A stretch of 64,000 bases of DNA from Spirochaetales bacterium (GCA_027306915.1 DAHUYW010000008.1:62001-126000), one strand, 5' to 3'. Shown: positions 35,943-46,104, numbered from the stretch's first letter. Notes: a model not told the origin generated them from the sequence alone. Numbers and translations are program-made.

Positions 35943-37262
35943 CTACAGGTTCCGGGACCTGATCCGTCCCTTCTTCACGAGCCCCTCATGATGATGCATC
36001 CGCAAATGTCCCTCAATCTGCGCCATCGTGTCGAGATCGACCCCTACGATGATCAACAGCGAGGTACCTCCCATCAGGTAAGCCACCTGCACCGGGAAAT
36101 TGAAGAAGTGCTGCACGAGGGTCGGGATCACTGCGATGAAGGACAGAAAGAGCGCTCCCGGCAGGATGATCCTGCTCAAGATCCTGTTTAGGTATTCCTC
36201 CAGCTTGTCGCTCCGGATCCCGGGAACCGAGCCTCCGTTTTCCCGAATCTGCTTCGAGATCTCGATCGGATTGAGAGTCACCTGCGTGTAGAAATAGGCG
36301 AAGAAGATGATCAAGAGCGCGTAGATGATGACGTACGGCGCGCCGCCGGGCTGCAGCCAGTAGGAGAGCTCTCCGAGCCAATTGACCCGCTGCCCCAGGC
36401 TTTGCGCGATCTGAATCGGGAAGGTAAGCACGGAGGAAGCGAAAATGACCGGGATAACCCCCGACGGATTGATCTTGAACGGAATGTAGGTGCTCTGCGC
36501 TCCGTACATCCTTCTCCCCACCACTCGCTTTGCATAATGGACGGGTATCTTTCGCTGTCCTTGCTGCTCGATGATGACAAGCGCGACCACGCCCACGAAC
36601 ATCGCTAGCACGAGAATGACGAAAACCGGGTTCAGCTCTTTCGCGCGCACCCGATCAACGAGCTCGACAAAGGCGTTTGGCATGCGCGCTACGATTCCCG
36701 CGAAGATGATGAGAGAAATCCCGTTTCCGACTCCGCGCTGCGTGATCTGCTCGCCCATCCACATCAGGAACATCGTTCCGGTAGTAACCGTAAGCATCGC
36801 GAGAAGCGTGTACGGCAGCCGTGCCATCGTTATTGCGTCGGGAATCTGATTTGCATAGATAGTGACAGTGTACGATTGGATGAGACAGACAAATATCGTC
36901 CCGATTCTTGTCCACCGGTGGATCTTCTTCTTGCCTCCCTCCTCCTCCTGGATCTTCTTCAGACGCGGGAACACGACGACCAAGAGCTGCATGATGATCG
37001 ACATCGAGATGTAGGGCATGATCCCGAGCATGAAGACCGAGAAATTCAGGAAGGCCCCGCCCGAGAAGAAGTTGAGGTACTCGATGATTCCGGCGCCCGC
37101 GCCCTGCTGAGACGCAAAATAGAGGCGCAGGGCAGCGAGATCGATTCCCGGTATGGGAAGGATCGCCCCCAGCCGGAAGATGACCAAGACGAGAGCCGTA
37201 AAAATAAGCCGATCGCGAAGGTCCTTGATCCGAAGAATATCCAAGAAGGGATTGCTCGCCAT
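35943..37262 (-). CDS. secY: Protein translocase subunit SecY
   Basis: Channel subunit of the Sec translocon, 439 residues with ten predicted transmembrane helices. Family marks include the plug and helix-two region (FFSGGAFLNFSVFMLGIMPYISMSII), the QRGVGNGISLIIFAGIV segment, and the cytoplasmic loop used by ribosome and SecA (GQRKIPVHYAKRVVGRRMYG). It is in the spc operon, 4 bases after rplO. The partner secE is also in this window. Confidence 0.98.
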   Translation of the reverse strand: MASNPFLDILRIKDLRDRLIFTALVLVIFRLGAILPIPGIDLAALRLYFASQQGAGAGIIEYLNFFSGGAFLNFSVFMLGIMPYISMSIIMQLLVVVFPRLKKIQEEEGGKKKIHRWTRIGTIFVCLIQSYTVTIYANQIPDAITMARLPYTLLAMLTVTTGTMFLMWMGEQITQRGVGNGISLIIFAGIVARMPNAFVELVDRVRAKELNPVFVILVLAMFVGVVALVIIEQQGQRKIPVHYAKRVVGRRMYGAQSTYIPFKINPSGVIPVIFASSVLTFPIQIAQSLGQRVNWLGELSYWLQPGGAPYVIIYALLIIFFAYFYTQVTLNPIEISKQIRENGGSVPGIRSDKLEEYLNRILSRIILPGALFLSFIAVIPTLVQHFFNFPVQVAYLMGGTSLLIIVGVDLDTMAQIEGHLRMHHHEGLVKKGRIRSRNL

Positions 37263-37266
37263 CTAT

Positions 37267-37719
37267 CTACCCTTTCTTTTCCACCGGCTCAATCGTCCCG
37301 CCTGCGGCTTCGATCTTCGCCCGTGCACCGGCGGAAATCTTCTCGATAGCGAACGTGAGCTTCTTGTCAAGATCGCCCTTGGCGAGAATCTTGACCGATT
37401 CGGCGCTTCCCTTCAGAAGCTTCTTCTCGCGAAGGCTCTCCTCGCTCACCACCTCGCCCGCGGCGAAATGCTTGCTTATCTCGCCAAGGTTCACGATCCG
37501 AACGGATTCCTTGAAGAGATAGTTGGAAAACCCGCGCCGAGCGATCCGGCGGTACAGCGGCATCTGCCCGCCCTCGAAGCCGGGCCGGACCCCGCCGCCT
37601 GCGCGGGAGTTCTGTCCCTTATTCCCGCGGCCGGCGGTGCCGCCCCTGTTCGAGCCGGGACCCCGCCCGATTATCCGCTTCTTTTTCGTGGCTCCCTTGG
37701 GAGCGCGCAGCTGTTCCAT
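37267..37719 (-). CDS. rplO: 50S ribosomal protein L15
   Basis: Large-subunit protein of 150 residues with the Gly/Arg-rich N-terminal extension (KKRIIGRGPGSNRGGTAGRG, KGQNSRAGGGVRPGFEGGQM) that threads into 23S rRNA, and a globular C-terminus. It is placed between rpmD and secY as usual. Confidence 0.98.
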   Translation of the reverse strand: MEQLRAPKGATKKKRIIGRGPGSNRGGTAGRGNKGQNSRAGGGVRPGFEGGQMPLYRRIARRGFSNYLFKESVRIVNLGEISKHFAAGEVVSEESLREKKLLKGSAESVKILAKGDLDKKLTFAIEKISAGARAKIEAAGGTIEPVEKKG

Positions 37720-37721
37720 GG

Positions 37722-37907
37722 TTACTCGATCTCCTCAACCCGAACAAGATGGGACACGGTGCGAGCCATCCCCAAATGGGAAGGGCTCGCCTCGTGCTCC
37801 ACAACCTGGTCGATCTTGCGTAAGCCCAGCGCCCGGACCGTCTTGCGATGACTCGGCAGCGAACCGATCACGCTCCGAATCAATTGGATGCGAATCCGCT
37901 TTGCCAT
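37722..37907 (-). CDS. rpmD: 50S ribosomal protein L30
   Basis: Small L30 of 61 residues (MAKRIRIQLIRSVIGSLPSH, RKTVRALGLRKIDQVVEHE), the typical bacterial length. It lies between rpsE (4-base gap) and rplO (2-base gap). Some bacteria lack L30; this one keeps it. Confidence 0.96.
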   Translation of the reverse strand: MAKRIRIQLIRSVIGSLPSHRKTVRALGLRKIDQVVEHEASPSHLGMARTVSHLVRVEEIE

Positions 37908-37911
37908 CGCA

Positions 37912-38520
37912 TTAGCCCCACATTTCCTTCAGCGACTTGCCGCGGCTGTGAGCCACTTGGCGCGCATCGAGGAGGTTCTCCAATCCGTTGAAAACGGCTT
38001 TGACGATATTCATGTTGTTCTTGGAGCCGAGCGACTTGCTCAGGATGTCACTCACTCCGCCTGCCTCCATGATTGCGCGCACCGCGCCGCCTGCGATAAC
38101 TCCCGTTCCCGGTGTAGCCGGCTTGATGACCACCGAGGCGCTCTTGTACTTGCCGATGATCTCATGGGGGAGTGTGCCGCGCTTCACGGGGATGGTAACC
38201 AGGGCCTTTTTCGCCTTCTCGATGCTCTTGCGAATGGCCTCGGAAACATCGTTCGCCTTGCCGAATCCGTACCCCACATTCCCCTTGCCGTTTCCCACGA
38301 CCACGAGCGCAGAGAATGAGAAGCGGCGACCGCCCTTCACAACCTTCGCCACGCGATTCAGCCGGATCAGCTTTTCAACGAATTCCTTGTCTCCGTCCCG
38401 GTCGCGGTCCCGCCGGCCGCCACGTCCCTCGCGTCGATCGTGAGTCTCGCGCGGCGCGCGGGTCTCTCGCGGCTCTTGAGTCTGGGGTCCGCTCTGAACC
38501 TTCTGTTCGTTCTCTTCCAC
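37912..38520 (-). CDS. rpsE: 30S ribosomal protein S5 with charged N-terminal extension
   Basis: Accuracy-related small-subunit protein, 202 residues. The double-stranded-RNA-binding fold (LNRVAKVVKGGRRFSFSALV, GNGKGNVGYGFGKA) and the C-terminal domain (GTGVIAGGAVRAIMEAGGV) are normal. Before them sits an unusual tail of about 45 residues rich in Arg, Glu and Asp (RETHDRREGRGGRRDRDRDG) that E. coli S5 lacks. No better internal start with a ribosome site was seen, so the extension is taken as real. Confidence 0.96.
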   Translation of the reverse strand: MEENEQKVQSGPQTQEPRETRAPRETHDRREGRGGRRDRDRDGDKEFVEKLIRLNRVAKVVKGGRRFSFSALVVVGNGKGNVGYGFGKANDVSEAIRKSIEKAKKALVTIPVKRGTLPHEIIGKYKSASVVIKPATPGTGVIAGGAVRAIMEAGGVSDILSKSLGSKNNMNIVKAVFNGLENLLDARQVAHSRGKSLKEMWG

Positions 38521-38529
38521 CGTCTCCCC

Positions 38530-38889
38530 CTACAGCTTAATCCCGGCTTTTCGTGCGCCCTCGGCAACGGCCTTCACCACACCATGATAGATGTACCCGT
38601 TCCGATCGAAGACGACGGCCTGGACGTTTCGCTCCTTGAGCCTCGCTCCGATCGCCTCCCCGAGCTTTTCAGCGTTGGCGAGGTTCGGCTTAAGACTCGA
38701 AAGCTCCTTCTCGACATCAGCGGCGCTTGCAATAGTCAGGCCTTTGGCGTCGTCAATGACCTGCACATAGAGGTGGCGATTGCTTCGAAAGACGCTCATT
38801 CGCGGTCGATCCGAAGTGCCCATGATCTTCTTCTTGATCCGGAACTTTCTCTTTAGACGGCGGCGCCGTTTGTCCAGTATCCTGTTCAT
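38530..38889 (-). CDS. rplR: 50S ribosomal protein L18
   Basis: 5S rRNA-binding protein, 119 residues. The basic N-terminus (RRRRLKRKFRIKKKIMGTS) and the conserved core (RPRMSVFRSNRHLYVQVIDD, FDRNGYIYHGVVKAVAEGAR) identify it. It has the normal spc-operon position after rplF. Confidence 0.98.
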   Translation of the reverse strand: MNRILDKRRRRLKRKFRIKKKIMGTSDRPRMSVFRSNRHLYVQVIDDAKGLTIASAADVEKELSSLKPNLANAEKLGEAIGARLKERNVQAVVFDRNGYIYHGVVKAVAEGARKAGIKL

Positions 38890-38898
38890 CTTCGCCCC

Positions 38899-39438
38899 TT
38901 ACTTGACGCCCGACTTGCCGACCTTCCGGCGGATGGTCTCGTTGTCGTAGCGAATACCTTTGCCCTTGTACGGCTCCGGCAGACGCAGCTTGCGAATCTC
39001 GGCACTCACCTGCCCGACCTTTTCCCGATCGGCTCCCGTCACCACGATTCTAGTTCCCTGGTCCACGGTGATGGCGATCTCATTGTCAAACATGTACTCG
39101 ATCGGAATCGAATAGCCAAGGTTCAGAACAAGGCTCCTGCCCTTGACCTCCGCGCGGTAGCCGACACCGTTAATAATGAGGACCTTCGTGAACCCGGTCG
39201 TGACCCCTGTCACCATGTTCGCAAGAAGCTTGCGGTACAGTCCATGATAGGCGTTGCCCTGCTTGCTTTCATCTTTGCGCTCGACCCGAGCTCCGTCCTT
39301 TTCCACGGAGACCGCGACCCCTCGGACGAGTTCGCGAACGAGCTTTCCCTTCGGCCCCTCCACGGTTATCGTGCTCCCCGCGACGCTTACCTTCACTCCG
39401 TTCGGAATGGCTACCGGCAACTTCCCAATTCTTGACAT
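38899..39438 (-). CDS. rplF: 50S ribosomal protein L6
   Basis: Large-subunit protein near the factor-binding site, 179 residues with two similar domains. Signatures are [19 protein letters not shown] and the C-terminal [25 protein letters not shown] motif ([12 protein letters not shown]). Follows rpsH by 12 bases. Confidence 0.98.
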   Translation of the reverse strand: MSRIGKLPVAIPNGVKVSVAGSTITVEGPKGKLVRELVRGVAVSVEKDGARVERKDESKQGNAYHGLYRKLLANMVTGVTTGFTKVLIINGVGYRAEVKGRSLVLNLGYSIPIEYMFDNEIAITVDQGTRIVVTGADREKVGQVSAEIRKLRLPEPYKGKGIRYDNETIRRKVGKSGVK

Positions 39439-39450
39439 ACGCTCGCTCCC

Positions 39451-39849
39451 CTACCACACCGAGCAGATGATCTCGCCGCCCACCCTTTTCTCCGCCGCCT
39501 TGCGGCCGGTGGTAACGCCGGACGAGGTCGAAACAATGAGAGTTCCATAACCGTTGTACACCCTGGGCATCTTTCGATATCCGGCATAGATCCGGCGCCC
39601 CGGAGTCGAGACGCGCGACAGTCCGTGGATTGTCGGCTTCATTGTCTCGTCATACTTCAGGAAGACCCGAATGAGACTGTGCCCGTCCTGGCTGATCTTC
39701 TTGAAGTTCTTGATGTACCCCTCGTTCTTGAGGATCTTCACGACTTCAAGCTTCAACTTCGAAGTGAGAATATCTACTTTATCGAAGCGCGCAGCGTTCG
39801 CGTTTCGAATTTTCGTCAGCATGTCTGCAAGAGGATCGCTAACTGCCAT
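39451..39849 (-). CDS. rpsH: 30S ribosomal protein S8
   Basis: Binds helix 21 of 16S rRNA, and in E. coli represses the spc operon. It has 132 residues, with [20 protein letters not shown] at the start and the conserved [15 protein letters not shown] and [11 protein letters not shown] near the end. It lies between the zinc-type S14 and L6 genes. Confidence 0.98.
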   Translation of the reverse strand: MAVSDPLADMLTKIRNANAARFDKVDILTSKLKLEVVKILKNEGYIKNFKKISQDGHSLIRVFLKYDETMKPTIHGLSRVSTPGRRIYAGYRKMPRVYNGYGTLIVSTSSGVTTGRKAAEKRVGGEIICSVW

Positions 39850-39859
39850 CTCTATCTCC

Positions 39860-40045
39860 CTACCAGCTGGACTTCGTAACTCCAGGGATCAACCCCTCGC
39901 TCGCGTACTTCCGAAAGCAGATTCTGCACATCTCGAACTTCCGCATGTATCCTCTCGATCGACCGCAAACCCTGCACCGGTGGACCTTCCGGGTGCTGAA
40001 CTTCGGTTTTCGCTTGGCCTTTTCGATCATCGCTTTTCGGGCCAT
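39860..40045 (-). CDS. rpsZ: 30S ribosomal protein S14 type Z (zinc form)
   Basis: Short zinc-binding S14 of 61 residues. Ligands are [10 protein letters not shown] and [10 protein letters not shown] (two CxxC pairs), and it ends [11 protein letters not shown]. The ATG at 40045 has AAGGAG 6 bases upstream. A TTG one codon earlier would add a residue and is less likely. It lies between rplE and rpsH. Confidence 0.97.
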   Translation of the reverse strand: MARKAMIEKAKRKPKFSTRKVHRCRVCGRSRGYMRKFEMCRICFRKYASEGLIPGVTKSSW

Positions 40046-40055
40046 CAATGACTCC

Positions 40056-40619
40056 TTATTTCCGGAATGGCATACCGAGCTTGGCGAGGAGGCTCCGTGC
40101 CTCTTCGTCGGTCCTCGCCGTTGTGACTATCGCGACGTTCAAGCCGCTGACGCGCTCGATCTTGTCATAATCGATCTCGGGGAAAATGATCTGCTCGGTC
40201 ACTCCCAGTGAGTAGTTGCCGTGACCGTCGAAGGCATTCGGATTTACACCCCTGAAGTCCTTGACACGGGGGAGGGCCACGTTCATCAATCGATCAAGGA
40301 ACTCCCACATCCGCGCCCCGCGCAGCGTCACCTTTACGCCAATCTCCACTCCGTCCCGAAGCTTGAAATTGGCAATCGATTTGCGTGCCTTTGTCTTCAG
40401 CGCCTTTTGCCCGGTGATCTGCTCGATCTCCTTCACCGAGGCGTCCAGGAGCTTCTTGTTCACGAGTGCCTCGCCGACCCCCGCGCTGACTATTACCTTT
40501 TCCACGCGCGGTATCTGCATGGGCGAGCTATACCCGAACTCCTCACGCAGCTGCGATGCGATTTTCTCGTTGTACCGGCGTTTGAGCGTCGGAACGTATC
40601 CCGTTGTTGCCGTGCTCAT
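40056..40619 (-). CDS. rplE: 50S ribosomal protein L5
   Basis: 5S rRNA-binding protein that forms an intersubunit bridge with S13, 187 residues from the start used here. The family blocks are clear: [38 protein letters not shown] and [18 protein letters not shown]. The ATG overlaps the rplX stop as ATGA and has GGGGAG upstream, preferred over an in-frame start 18 bases earlier. Confidence 0.98.
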   Translation of the reverse strand: MSTATTGYVPTLKRRYNEKIASQLREEFGYSSPMQIPRVEKVIVSAGVGEALVNKKLLDASVKEIEQITGQKALKTKARKSIANFKLRDGVEIGVKVTLRGARMWEFLDRLMNVALPRVKDFRGVNPNAFDGHGNYSLGVTEQIIFPEIDYDKIERVSGLNVAIVTTARTDEEARSLLAKLGMPFRK

Positions 40620-40963
40620 GTCAGTGGCTCCCCGCATTTCCGACAGATTCTCACCTTGGCGTCACCGTCTCGCTTGAAGCCTATCCGCGTCGGGCCGCAT
40701 CTCTTGCAGAGGATCATCACGTTCGAGACATCGAGCGGCGCCTCGATGTCGATGATTCCAGGCTTGTCGGTCTGCTTTCGCTTCTTCAGCGCCTTCTTCA
40801 CCATGTTGATACCGTGGATATATACGCGGCCCTTGTCGCGATCGACACGCAGCACCCGACCGCTCTTGCCCTTTTCGCGTCCGGCGATAACCCTGACTGA
40901 GTCGTCCTTCTTCAGCTTCACCCCGCCCTCGCGGACGAGGTCTTTTCGTCCCATGTATGCCAT
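40616..40963 (-). CDS. rplX: 50S ribosomal protein L24
   Basis: Assembly-initiating large-subunit protein, 115 residues. It has a KOW domain ([20 protein letters not shown]) and a C-terminal segment with [11 protein letters not shown] and CRKCGEPL, a two-CxxC zinc-ribbon-like end found in many bacterial L24s. The stop overlaps the rplE start. Confidence 0.97.
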   Translation of the reverse strand: MAYMGRKDLVREGGVKLKKDDSVRVIAGREKGKSGRVLRVDRDKGRVYIHGINMVKKALKKRKQTDKPGIIDIEAPLDVSNVMILCKRCGPTRIGFKRDGDAKVRICRKCGEPLT

Positions 40964-40987
40964 TGCTTTCCGTACCTTCCCTGCAGA

Positions 40988-41356
40988 CTACAGGACCTCG
41001 GGCGCAAGGGAAACGATCTTCATATAGGCCCCCTCGCGCAGCTCCCGCGCAACCGGGCCAAAGATGCGCTTCCCACGCGGGTTTCCGCTCGCATCCATGA
41101 GCACGCAGGCGTTGTCATCGAAGCGAATGTAGGTTCCATCCTTGCGGCGATATTCCTTGCTCACCCGCACGACCACTGCGCGCTGGACGTCGCCCTTCTT
41201 GATTGCCCCATGCGGCAAGGCATCCTTGACCGCCACTACGATCATATCCCCGACCCGAGCGTACTTACGCCTCGTGCCCCCGAGCACCTTGATACACTGC
41301 ACCAGCTTAGCGCCACTGTTGTCGGCGACGTTCAGAAAGGTCTCCTGCTGAATCAT
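40988..41356 (-). CDS. rplN: 50S ribosomal protein L14
   Basis: Interface protein that contacts 16S helix 14, 122 residues, nearly invariant in the family ([53 protein letters not shown]). It lies between rpsQ and rplX. Confidence 0.99.
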   Translation of the reverse strand: MIQQETFLNVADNSGAKLVQCIKVLGGTRRKYARVGDMIVVAVKDALPHGAIKKGDVQRAVVVRVSKEYRRKDGTYIRFDDNACVLMDASGNPRGKRIFGPVARELREGAYMKIVSLAPEVL

Positions 41357-41370
41357 TGTTCTTCACCCCG

Positions 41371-41646
41371 CTACTTGGCGCGCTCGACAATCTCCTGGAG
41401 CCGCCACCGCTTTTCCTTGCTCATCGGTCGCGCCTCCACGATCCTGACAGTGTCCCCCACGTGCGCCTCGTTCTTCTCGTCGTGGGCCTTTACCCTCTTG
41501 GAGTAGGTGACGTACTTCTTGTAGAGGTGATGCAATTTGCGCGTCGTGATCTTCACAACGATGGTTTTCGCCATCTTGTCGCTCATGACCTCACCCGTGA
41601 AAACCCTCTTGCCCGTGCTCTTCTTCTGCCCAGCCTCAGCTTCCAC
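41371..41646 (-). CDS. rpsQ: 30S ribosomal protein S17
   Basis: OB-fold small-subunit protein, 91 residues. It has [20 protein letters not shown] and [24 protein letters not shown] signatures ([19 protein letters not shown]). It follows rpmC by 9 bases. Confidence 0.98.
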   Translation of the reverse strand: MEAEAGQKKSTGKRVFTGEVMSDKMAKTIVVKITTRKLHHLYKKYVTYSKRVKAHDEKNEAHVGDTVRIVEARPMSKEKRWRLQEIVERAK

Positions 41647-41655
41647 GTCCTACTC

Positions 41656-41862
41656 CTATTTCTTCTGCTGCCTGATCCCGAGGGCATACTCGTGGATGAT
41701 CCCGTTCAATCTCGCGATACTCCGCCGGAGATTGCGCTTCTCGAGCGGGTTATCCACGTGGTGAACGACCATGTTGAAGCGAAGATCGAGGAACTTCTTC
41801 TTGAGCTCCTCTCGCTTGGTCAAGAGCTCGGCGTAGCCCAGCTCCTTGAATGAATCCTTCAT
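41656..41862 (-). CDS. rpmC: 50S ribosomal protein L29
   Basis: Two-helix hairpin protein at the tunnel exit, part of the SRP and trigger-factor docking site. It has 68 residues with [20 protein letters not shown] and [17 protein letters not shown]. It sits in its usual place after rplP, with a 3-base gap. Confidence 0.97.
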   Translation of the reverse strand: MKDSFKELGYAELLTKREELKKKFLDLRFNMVVHHVDNPLEKRNLRRSIARLNGIIHEYALGIRQQKK

Positions 41863-41865
41863 CTC

Positions 41866-42288
41866 TCACCCCAACTCCCGACGGGCGACGACCTTAGACT
41901 TGACGGGGAGCTTGCTCGCCGCCAGCGTCATTGCGTCCTGCGAAAGCTTCGCGTCAACTCCCGACATCTCGAACATGATCGTTCCCGGCTTCACGGGCGC
42001 AACCCAGTACTCGGGGTTGCCCTTTCCCTTGCCCATGCGCGTCTCTGCAGGCTTCTTGGTGTAGGGCATGTCCGGGTAAATGCGAATCCAGACCTTGCCG
42101 CCGCGCTTCACATGGCGAGTCATAGCGATACGGGCCGCTTCGATCTGACGGTTCGTGATCCACTTGGCCTCGAGGGCCATGAGGCCGAAGTCGCCGAACG
42201 AAACCCGATTCCCTCGTGTCGCCTTTCCCGTGAGCCCCGCGGATTTCCGCTGTTTCTTGCGGTATTTCGTCTTTGCAGGACTAAGCAT
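41866..42288 (-). CDS. rplP: 50S ribosomal protein L16
   Basis: Protein near the A-site and central protuberance, 140 residues. Signatures are [39 protein letters not shown] and [15 protein letters not shown]. Overlaps the 3' end of rpsC by 8 bases. Confidence 0.98.
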   Translation of the reverse strand: MLSPAKTKYRKKQRKSAGLTGKATRGNRVSFGDFGLMALEAKWITNRQIEAARIAMTRHVKRGGKVWIRIYPDMPYTKKPAETRMGKGKGNPEYWVAPVKPGTIMFEMSGVDAKLSQDAMTLAASKLPVKSKVVARRELG

Positions 42289-42997
42289 TTACCCTGTCAC
42301 TCCTCGGAGCGCGCTCCTTCCTCTGTTTCTTGACGAGCAAGCCGGCGTCTTCCTTCTGGTCCCGGCGGAAGACCTCGCCGTTGAAGACCCAAACCTTCAC
42401 GCCGATCGTCCCGAAGGTCGTCTCGGCGGTCGCAAAGCCATAGTCAATCGCTGCCCTCAAGGTATGAAGGGGGACGCGGCCGTCCTTGTACTGCTCCATG
42501 CGCTTCATCTCGCTGCCGCCAAGGCGCCCGGAAACCTGAACCTTCACACCCTGGACCCCCGCCTTCAGGGCGCTGGAGACTGCCATCTTCAACGCGCGGC
42601 GGAATGAGCCGCGCGCTTTCAACTGGCGCGCGATGTTCAAGGCAATCAGCTGGGCATCGATCTCGGGTCGCTTGATCTCTTTGATCTTGAGCTGAATCTT
42701 CTTGCCCGCCACCGTTTGGAGCCGGCTGCCGATCTTCTCGATGTTCGTACCCTTCGACCCGATAATGATGCCGGGCCGAGAGGTGTGGACAACTATCGTC
42801 ACCCGCTGCGGGTGACGGATGATTTCCACGTCCGCGATGTCGGCGCCCTTGGTTTCCGGGCAGGTAAGAATCGTCTTGCGGATCGCGAGATCCTCATGAA
42901 GCGTATTGGCATACTCGCGCGGGTCCACAAACCACTTTGACTTCCACGACGTGTTGATGCCGAGCCGAAGTCCGTACGGATTTACCTTCTGTCCCAC
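42281..42997 (-). CDS. rpsC: 30S ribosomal protein S3
   Basis: Lines the mRNA entry channel, 238 residues. The start is GTG at 42997, one base after the rplV stop, giving the canonical [20 protein letters not shown] longer reading to 43069 only reads through rplV. It carries a KH domain ([20 protein letters not shown]) and the C-terminal domain ([20 protein letters not shown]). The tail [15 protein letters not shown] basic end is normal. Confidence 0.97.
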   Translation of the reverse strand: MGQKVNPYGLRLGINTSWKSKWFVDPREYANTLHEDLAIRKTILTCPETKGADIADVEIIRHPQRVTIVVHTSRPGIIIGSKGTNIEKIGSRLQTVAGKKIQLKIKEIKRPEIDAQLIALNIARQLKARGSFRRALKMAVSSALKAGVQGVKVQVSGRLGGSEMKRMEQYKDGRVPLHTLRAAIDYGFATAETTFGTIGVKVWVFNGEVFRRDQKEDAGLLVKKQRKERAPRSDRVNA

Positions 42998-42998
42998 C

Positions 42999-43361
42999 TT
43001 AGTCCCCCGATGCGGCGATTTCGTCAATAACGACCGAGACGTGGCACATCCGCTTGAGCAGAATGTCACGCTTACCGTGAGAACGAGCCCACACCCGCTT
43101 CATGCGCGGGCCGTCGTCGATAAGCAGCTCCTTGACGTAGAGCATGTCTTCATCGAGATTCTTATTCTGCACCAGGGCGTTGGCTGCGGCCGACTGCAGC
43201 ACCTTTCGCAGGAACCGCGCTCCCTTTTGCGGAAAGCTCTCGAGAATCGCTACCGCCTGTGTGTAGGGCTTGCGCCGAATATTGTCCGCCACTCGCCGCA
43301 TCTTGTCGGGCGCAATGAGAAGGTGATGAGCGCTTGCCTTATAGCCTTTCTTTGCTTCCAT
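42999..43361 (-). CDS. rplV: 50S ribosomal protein L22
   Basis: Its beta-hairpin lines the exit tunnel (macrolide region). It has 120 residues with APDKMRRVADNIRRKPYTQA and ELLIDDGPRMKRVWARSHG. It lies between rpsS and rpsC. Confidence 0.98.
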   Translation of the reverse strand: MEAKKGYKASAHHLLIAPDKMRRVADNIRRKPYTQAVAILESFPQKGARFLRKVLQSAAANALVQNKNLDEDMLYVKELLIDDGPRMKRVWARSHGKRDILLKRMCHVSVVIDEIAASGD

Positions 43362-43370
43362 GCCTTTCGC

Positions 43371-43652
43371 CTACTTCTTGACCGCTTTCTTGTCCGACCC
43401 GGCATGTCCCCGGAAGATGCGGGTCGGCGCGAATTCGCCAAGCTTATGACCCACGAGATTCTCAGTGACGTAGACAGGCACCCAGGTCTTGCCGTTGTAG
43501 ACGGAGATGGTAATGCCGACCATCTCGGGGATGATCGTCGAGTGGCGAGAGTAGGTCTTGATCATTCGCTTCTCCCCCACCTTCCCCATCTCCACGACCC
43601 GCTTGTAGAGCTTCTTCTCGATGAACGGACCCTTCTTGATTGACCTAGCCAC
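43371..43652 (-). CDS. rpsS: 30S ribosomal protein S19
   Basis: Head protein of the 30S subunit, 93 residues. Near-invariant blocks: [59 protein letters not shown]. It follows rplB by 9 bases. Confidence 0.99.
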   Translation of the reverse strand: MARSIKKGPFIEKKLYKRVVEMGKVGEKRMIKTYSRHSTIIPEMVGITISVYNGKTWVPVYVTENLVGHKLGEFAPTRIFRGHAGSDKKAVKK

Positions 43653-43661
43653 CTTCTGCTC

Positions 43662-44486
43662 CTACTTCCGTCGCTTCACGATGAACTTGCTCGACAGCTT
43701 TCGCTTATTGCGGGTCTTGTAGCCGCGGGTGGGCCGGCCCCACGGAGTGACCGGATGCCGTCCTCCCGAGGTCTTCCCCTCTCCGCCGCCGTGCGGATGG
43801 TCGTGAGGGTTCATCGCAACGCCTCGCGTGGTAGGCCGCACGCCCATCCATCGGCGGCGCCCCGCTTTGCCGAGCGAGACATTCATGTGATCGCCGTTGC
43901 CGACCTCGCCGAGGGTCGCATAGCAGCTCTTGAAAACCATCCGCATCTCGCCGGAGGGCAGCCGTAAGGTCACGTAGTCGCCCTCTTTGGCCACGATGGT
44001 TGCGCCGGTCCCCGCGGAGCGAACGAGCTGGACGCCGCGCCCCAGGGTGAGCTCGACATTGTGAACGGTCATACCAACCGGAATGCTATCCAAGGGAAGC
44101 GCGTTCCCGATCTCGATCGGCGCAGCCGGTCCGCTCACCAGAGTCCGGCCGACCGTTAGCCCCTTCGGTGCGAGAATGTAGCGCTTGTCGCCGTCCTTGT
44201 AGACGATCAGGGCGATGTTCGCGGAGCGGAAGGGATCGTACTCGATCGTGGCAACCTTTCCGGGAACTCCGACCTTGTCGCGACGGAAATCGACCTCTCG
44301 ATACCGCCTCTTGTGGCGCCCGCCCTTGTGCCAAACGGCAATCCGCCCGCCCGCACCTCGGCCGGCGCTGAAAGAGCGCCCCTTGGACAGAGCCTTGATC
44401 GGCTCGGTCGAAGTGATCTCCTCGAAGCTCAATATCGTCGTAAACCTGAGGTTCGAGGTCCTCGGTTTGAATGTCTTAATTGCCAC
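43662..44486 (-). CDS. rplB: 50S ribosomal protein L2
   Basis: Core peptidyl-transferase-centre protein, 274 residues. Signatures: [40 protein letters not shown] with the conserved His, and the basic C-terminus. It lies between rplW (45-base gap) and rpsS. Confidence 0.99.
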   Translation of the reverse strand: MAIKTFKPRTSNLRFTTILSFEEITSTEPIKALSKGRSFSAGRGAGGRIAVWHKGGRHKRRYREVDFRRDKVGVPGKVATIEYDPFRSANIALIVYKDGDKRYILAPKGLTVGRTLVSGPAAPIEIGNALPLDSIPVGMTVHNVELTLGRGVQLVRSAGTGATIVAKEGDYVTLRLPSGEMRMVFKSCYATLGEVGNGDHMNVSLGKAGRRRWMGVRPTTRGVAMNPHDHPHGGGEGKTSGGRHPVTPWGRPTRGYKTRNKRKLSSKFIVKRRK

Positions 44487-44531
44487 TTGCTTCCCCCTGC
44501 CTGCGCTGCCCTGTCGGGCTCACGGCCGCCA

Positions 44532-44834
44532 TCAGCCGCCCTCGAAAACGTCGATCTTATCAGTTCCCTTGAGCGTGATGATCGCCTTCTTCCAGCTCGA
44601 AGTTCGTCCCGAGTGGAGGGCAGCCCTCGACCGGGAGGATCGCGGCTTCGGTTTCACGGTCATGATATGACAGGCGAGCGGCTTCACCGCGAAGAGCTCC
44701 TTGATCGCCTGCATGACTTCGAGCTTGTTCGCCCGGCTGTCCACGCGGAAGGCGTACTTCTTCACCTTCGCCTCGCGCATCGCGTTGGTCTTTTCAGTGA
44801 GGACCGGCGCGATGATAATCTTGTCAGGTTGCAT
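44532..44834 (-). CDS. rplW: 50S ribosomal protein L23
   Basis: Tunnel-exit protein that docks trigger factor and SRP, 100 residues. It has IAPVLTEKTNAMREAKVKKY, RVDSRANKLEVMQAIKELF and the C-terminal GTDKIDVFEG. The start overlaps the rplD end by 11 bases. Confidence 0.97.
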   Translation of the reverse strand: MQPDKIIIAPVLTEKTNAMREAKVKKYAFRVDSRANKLEVMQAIKELFAVKPLACHIMTVKPKPRSSRSRAALHSGRTSSWKKAIITLKGTDKIDVFEGG

Positions 44835-45474
44835 GCTTGGCCTCGCTCGCCGCGGCCGCGTAGAACTCGTTCAGCTTGCGTGCCGCGGTTTCCAGAAGGA
44901 TGATGCTGCGACCGTAATAGAGATCGTGGGCGCAAAGCCGGTTGTACGACAGGAAGGTGAGCCACGAAAGATTCCTCCCCGCGCGTCTCACCATCCCGTC
45001 CTCACCGCCGAGCACCAGCACGGAGCGCTCTCCATCGCCGAGCTTGTTCAGGATCGACAAGAGGTCCTTCGTCCTTCCCGACTCGACGGTGAAGTCCTCC
45101 ACCACCTTCAGCCGCTCCTCTGCCACCTTCATGCTGAGGATCGATTTCATCGCGAGGCGCTTGATTTTCCGCGGTGTGGTATAGCTGTAGTCCCGCGGCC
45201 TCGGTCCGAAGATGATGCCGCCGCCAACCCAGAGCGGAGAGCGCTTGTGGCCCGCCCGCGCATGACCCGTTCCCTTCTGGGCCCACGGCTTGGCGCCGCT
45301 TCCCTTTACCTCGGCACGGGTCTTCGTCGAAGCGGTCCCCTGCCGCCGGTTGGCCAGCTCGTTACGGATCGCGTAGAAGATCGATCCCCGGCTCACCTTG
45401 CAGCTGAAGACCTCGTCGGCGAGCTCGATGTCTCGGACCGGCTCCCCTTGTATCGAATACACCTTCGCGTTCAT
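44824..45474 (-). CDS. rplD: 50S ribosomal protein L4
   Basis: Tunnel-constriction protein, 216 residues, which in gamma-proteobacteria also represses the S10 operon through its leader. The conserved loop reads RRQGTASTKTRAEVKGSGAK, then PWAQKGTGHARAGHKRSPLW. It is in the S10 operon between rplC and rplW. The terminator-like hairpin upstream of rpsJ is a possible analogue of the S10 leader. Confidence 0.98.
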   Translation of the reverse strand: MNAKVYSIQGEPVRDIELADEVFSCKVSRGSIFYAIRNELANRRQGTASTKTRAEVKGSGAKPWAQKGTGHARAGHKRSPLWVGGGIIFGPRPRDYSYTTPRKIKRLAMKSILSMKVAEERLKVVEDFTVESGRTKDLLSILNKLGDGERSVLVLGGEDGMVRRAGRNLSWLTFLSYNRLCAHDLYYGRSIILLETAARKLNEFYAAAASEAKHAT

Positions 45475-45483
45475 CGCCCGCCC

Positions 45484-46104
45484 CTACCTCTTCTTCGCTT
45501 GCGTCACGACCACCAGACTCTCGCGCGTCCCGGGGATCGCGCCCTTCACCAGAAGGGCCTTGTTCGCGGCGTCGATCCGAACGACCCGCAGGTTCTGAAC
45601 CGTGGTGCGGTCGCCGCCCATCCTTCCCGGCATTCGCGTGCCAGGGAGGGTATGGCCGGGGAAGGTGTTCATTCCCGTCGAACCGTTCTCCCGATGAAAC
45701 TTGGCGCCGTGCGCGCCCGGCCCGCCGTGAAAACCGTGCCGCTTCATGACTCCCTGGTAGCCCTTGCCTTTGGACACGCCCCGCACGTCGACGAACTCGA
45801 GATTCTGAAACAGGTCGACGCCCAGACTGTCTCCTATGTTCGCGTCCTGGTCGAAGTCGCGGATCTCGAGAAGAAAGCGCTTGGGCGTGATCTTGTCTCC
45901 GAACTGTCCGGCGTAGGGTTTCGTGATTCGGCTCTTCTTCTTGTCGACCGAGCCAAGAACCAGGGCGCTGTAGCCGTTCTTGTCAGCCACCCGCTTCTGC
46001 ACGACCACATTGTCCTCGATATGAATGACGGTCACCGGAATGAGAACGCCCTTCTCGTCAAACACCTGCGTCATTCCGACCTTCCGGCCGATGAGACCTA
46101 CCAT
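45484..46104 (-). CDS. rplC: 50S ribosomal protein L3
   Basis: Early-assembly protein whose extension reaches the peptidyl-transferase centre, 206 residues. Signatures: [59 protein letters not shown]. Follows rpsJ by 19 bases. Confidence 0.98.
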   Translation of the reverse strand: MVGLIGRKVGMTQVFDEKGVLIPVTVIHIEDNVVVQKRVADKNGYSALVLGSVDKKKSRITKPYAGQFGDKITPKRFLLEIRDFDQDANIGDSLGVDLFQNLEFVDVRGVSKGKGYQGVMKRHGFHGGPGAHGAKFHRENGSTGMNTFPGHTLPGTRMPGRMGGDRTTVQNLRVVRIDAANKALLVKGAIPGTRESLVVVTQAKKR

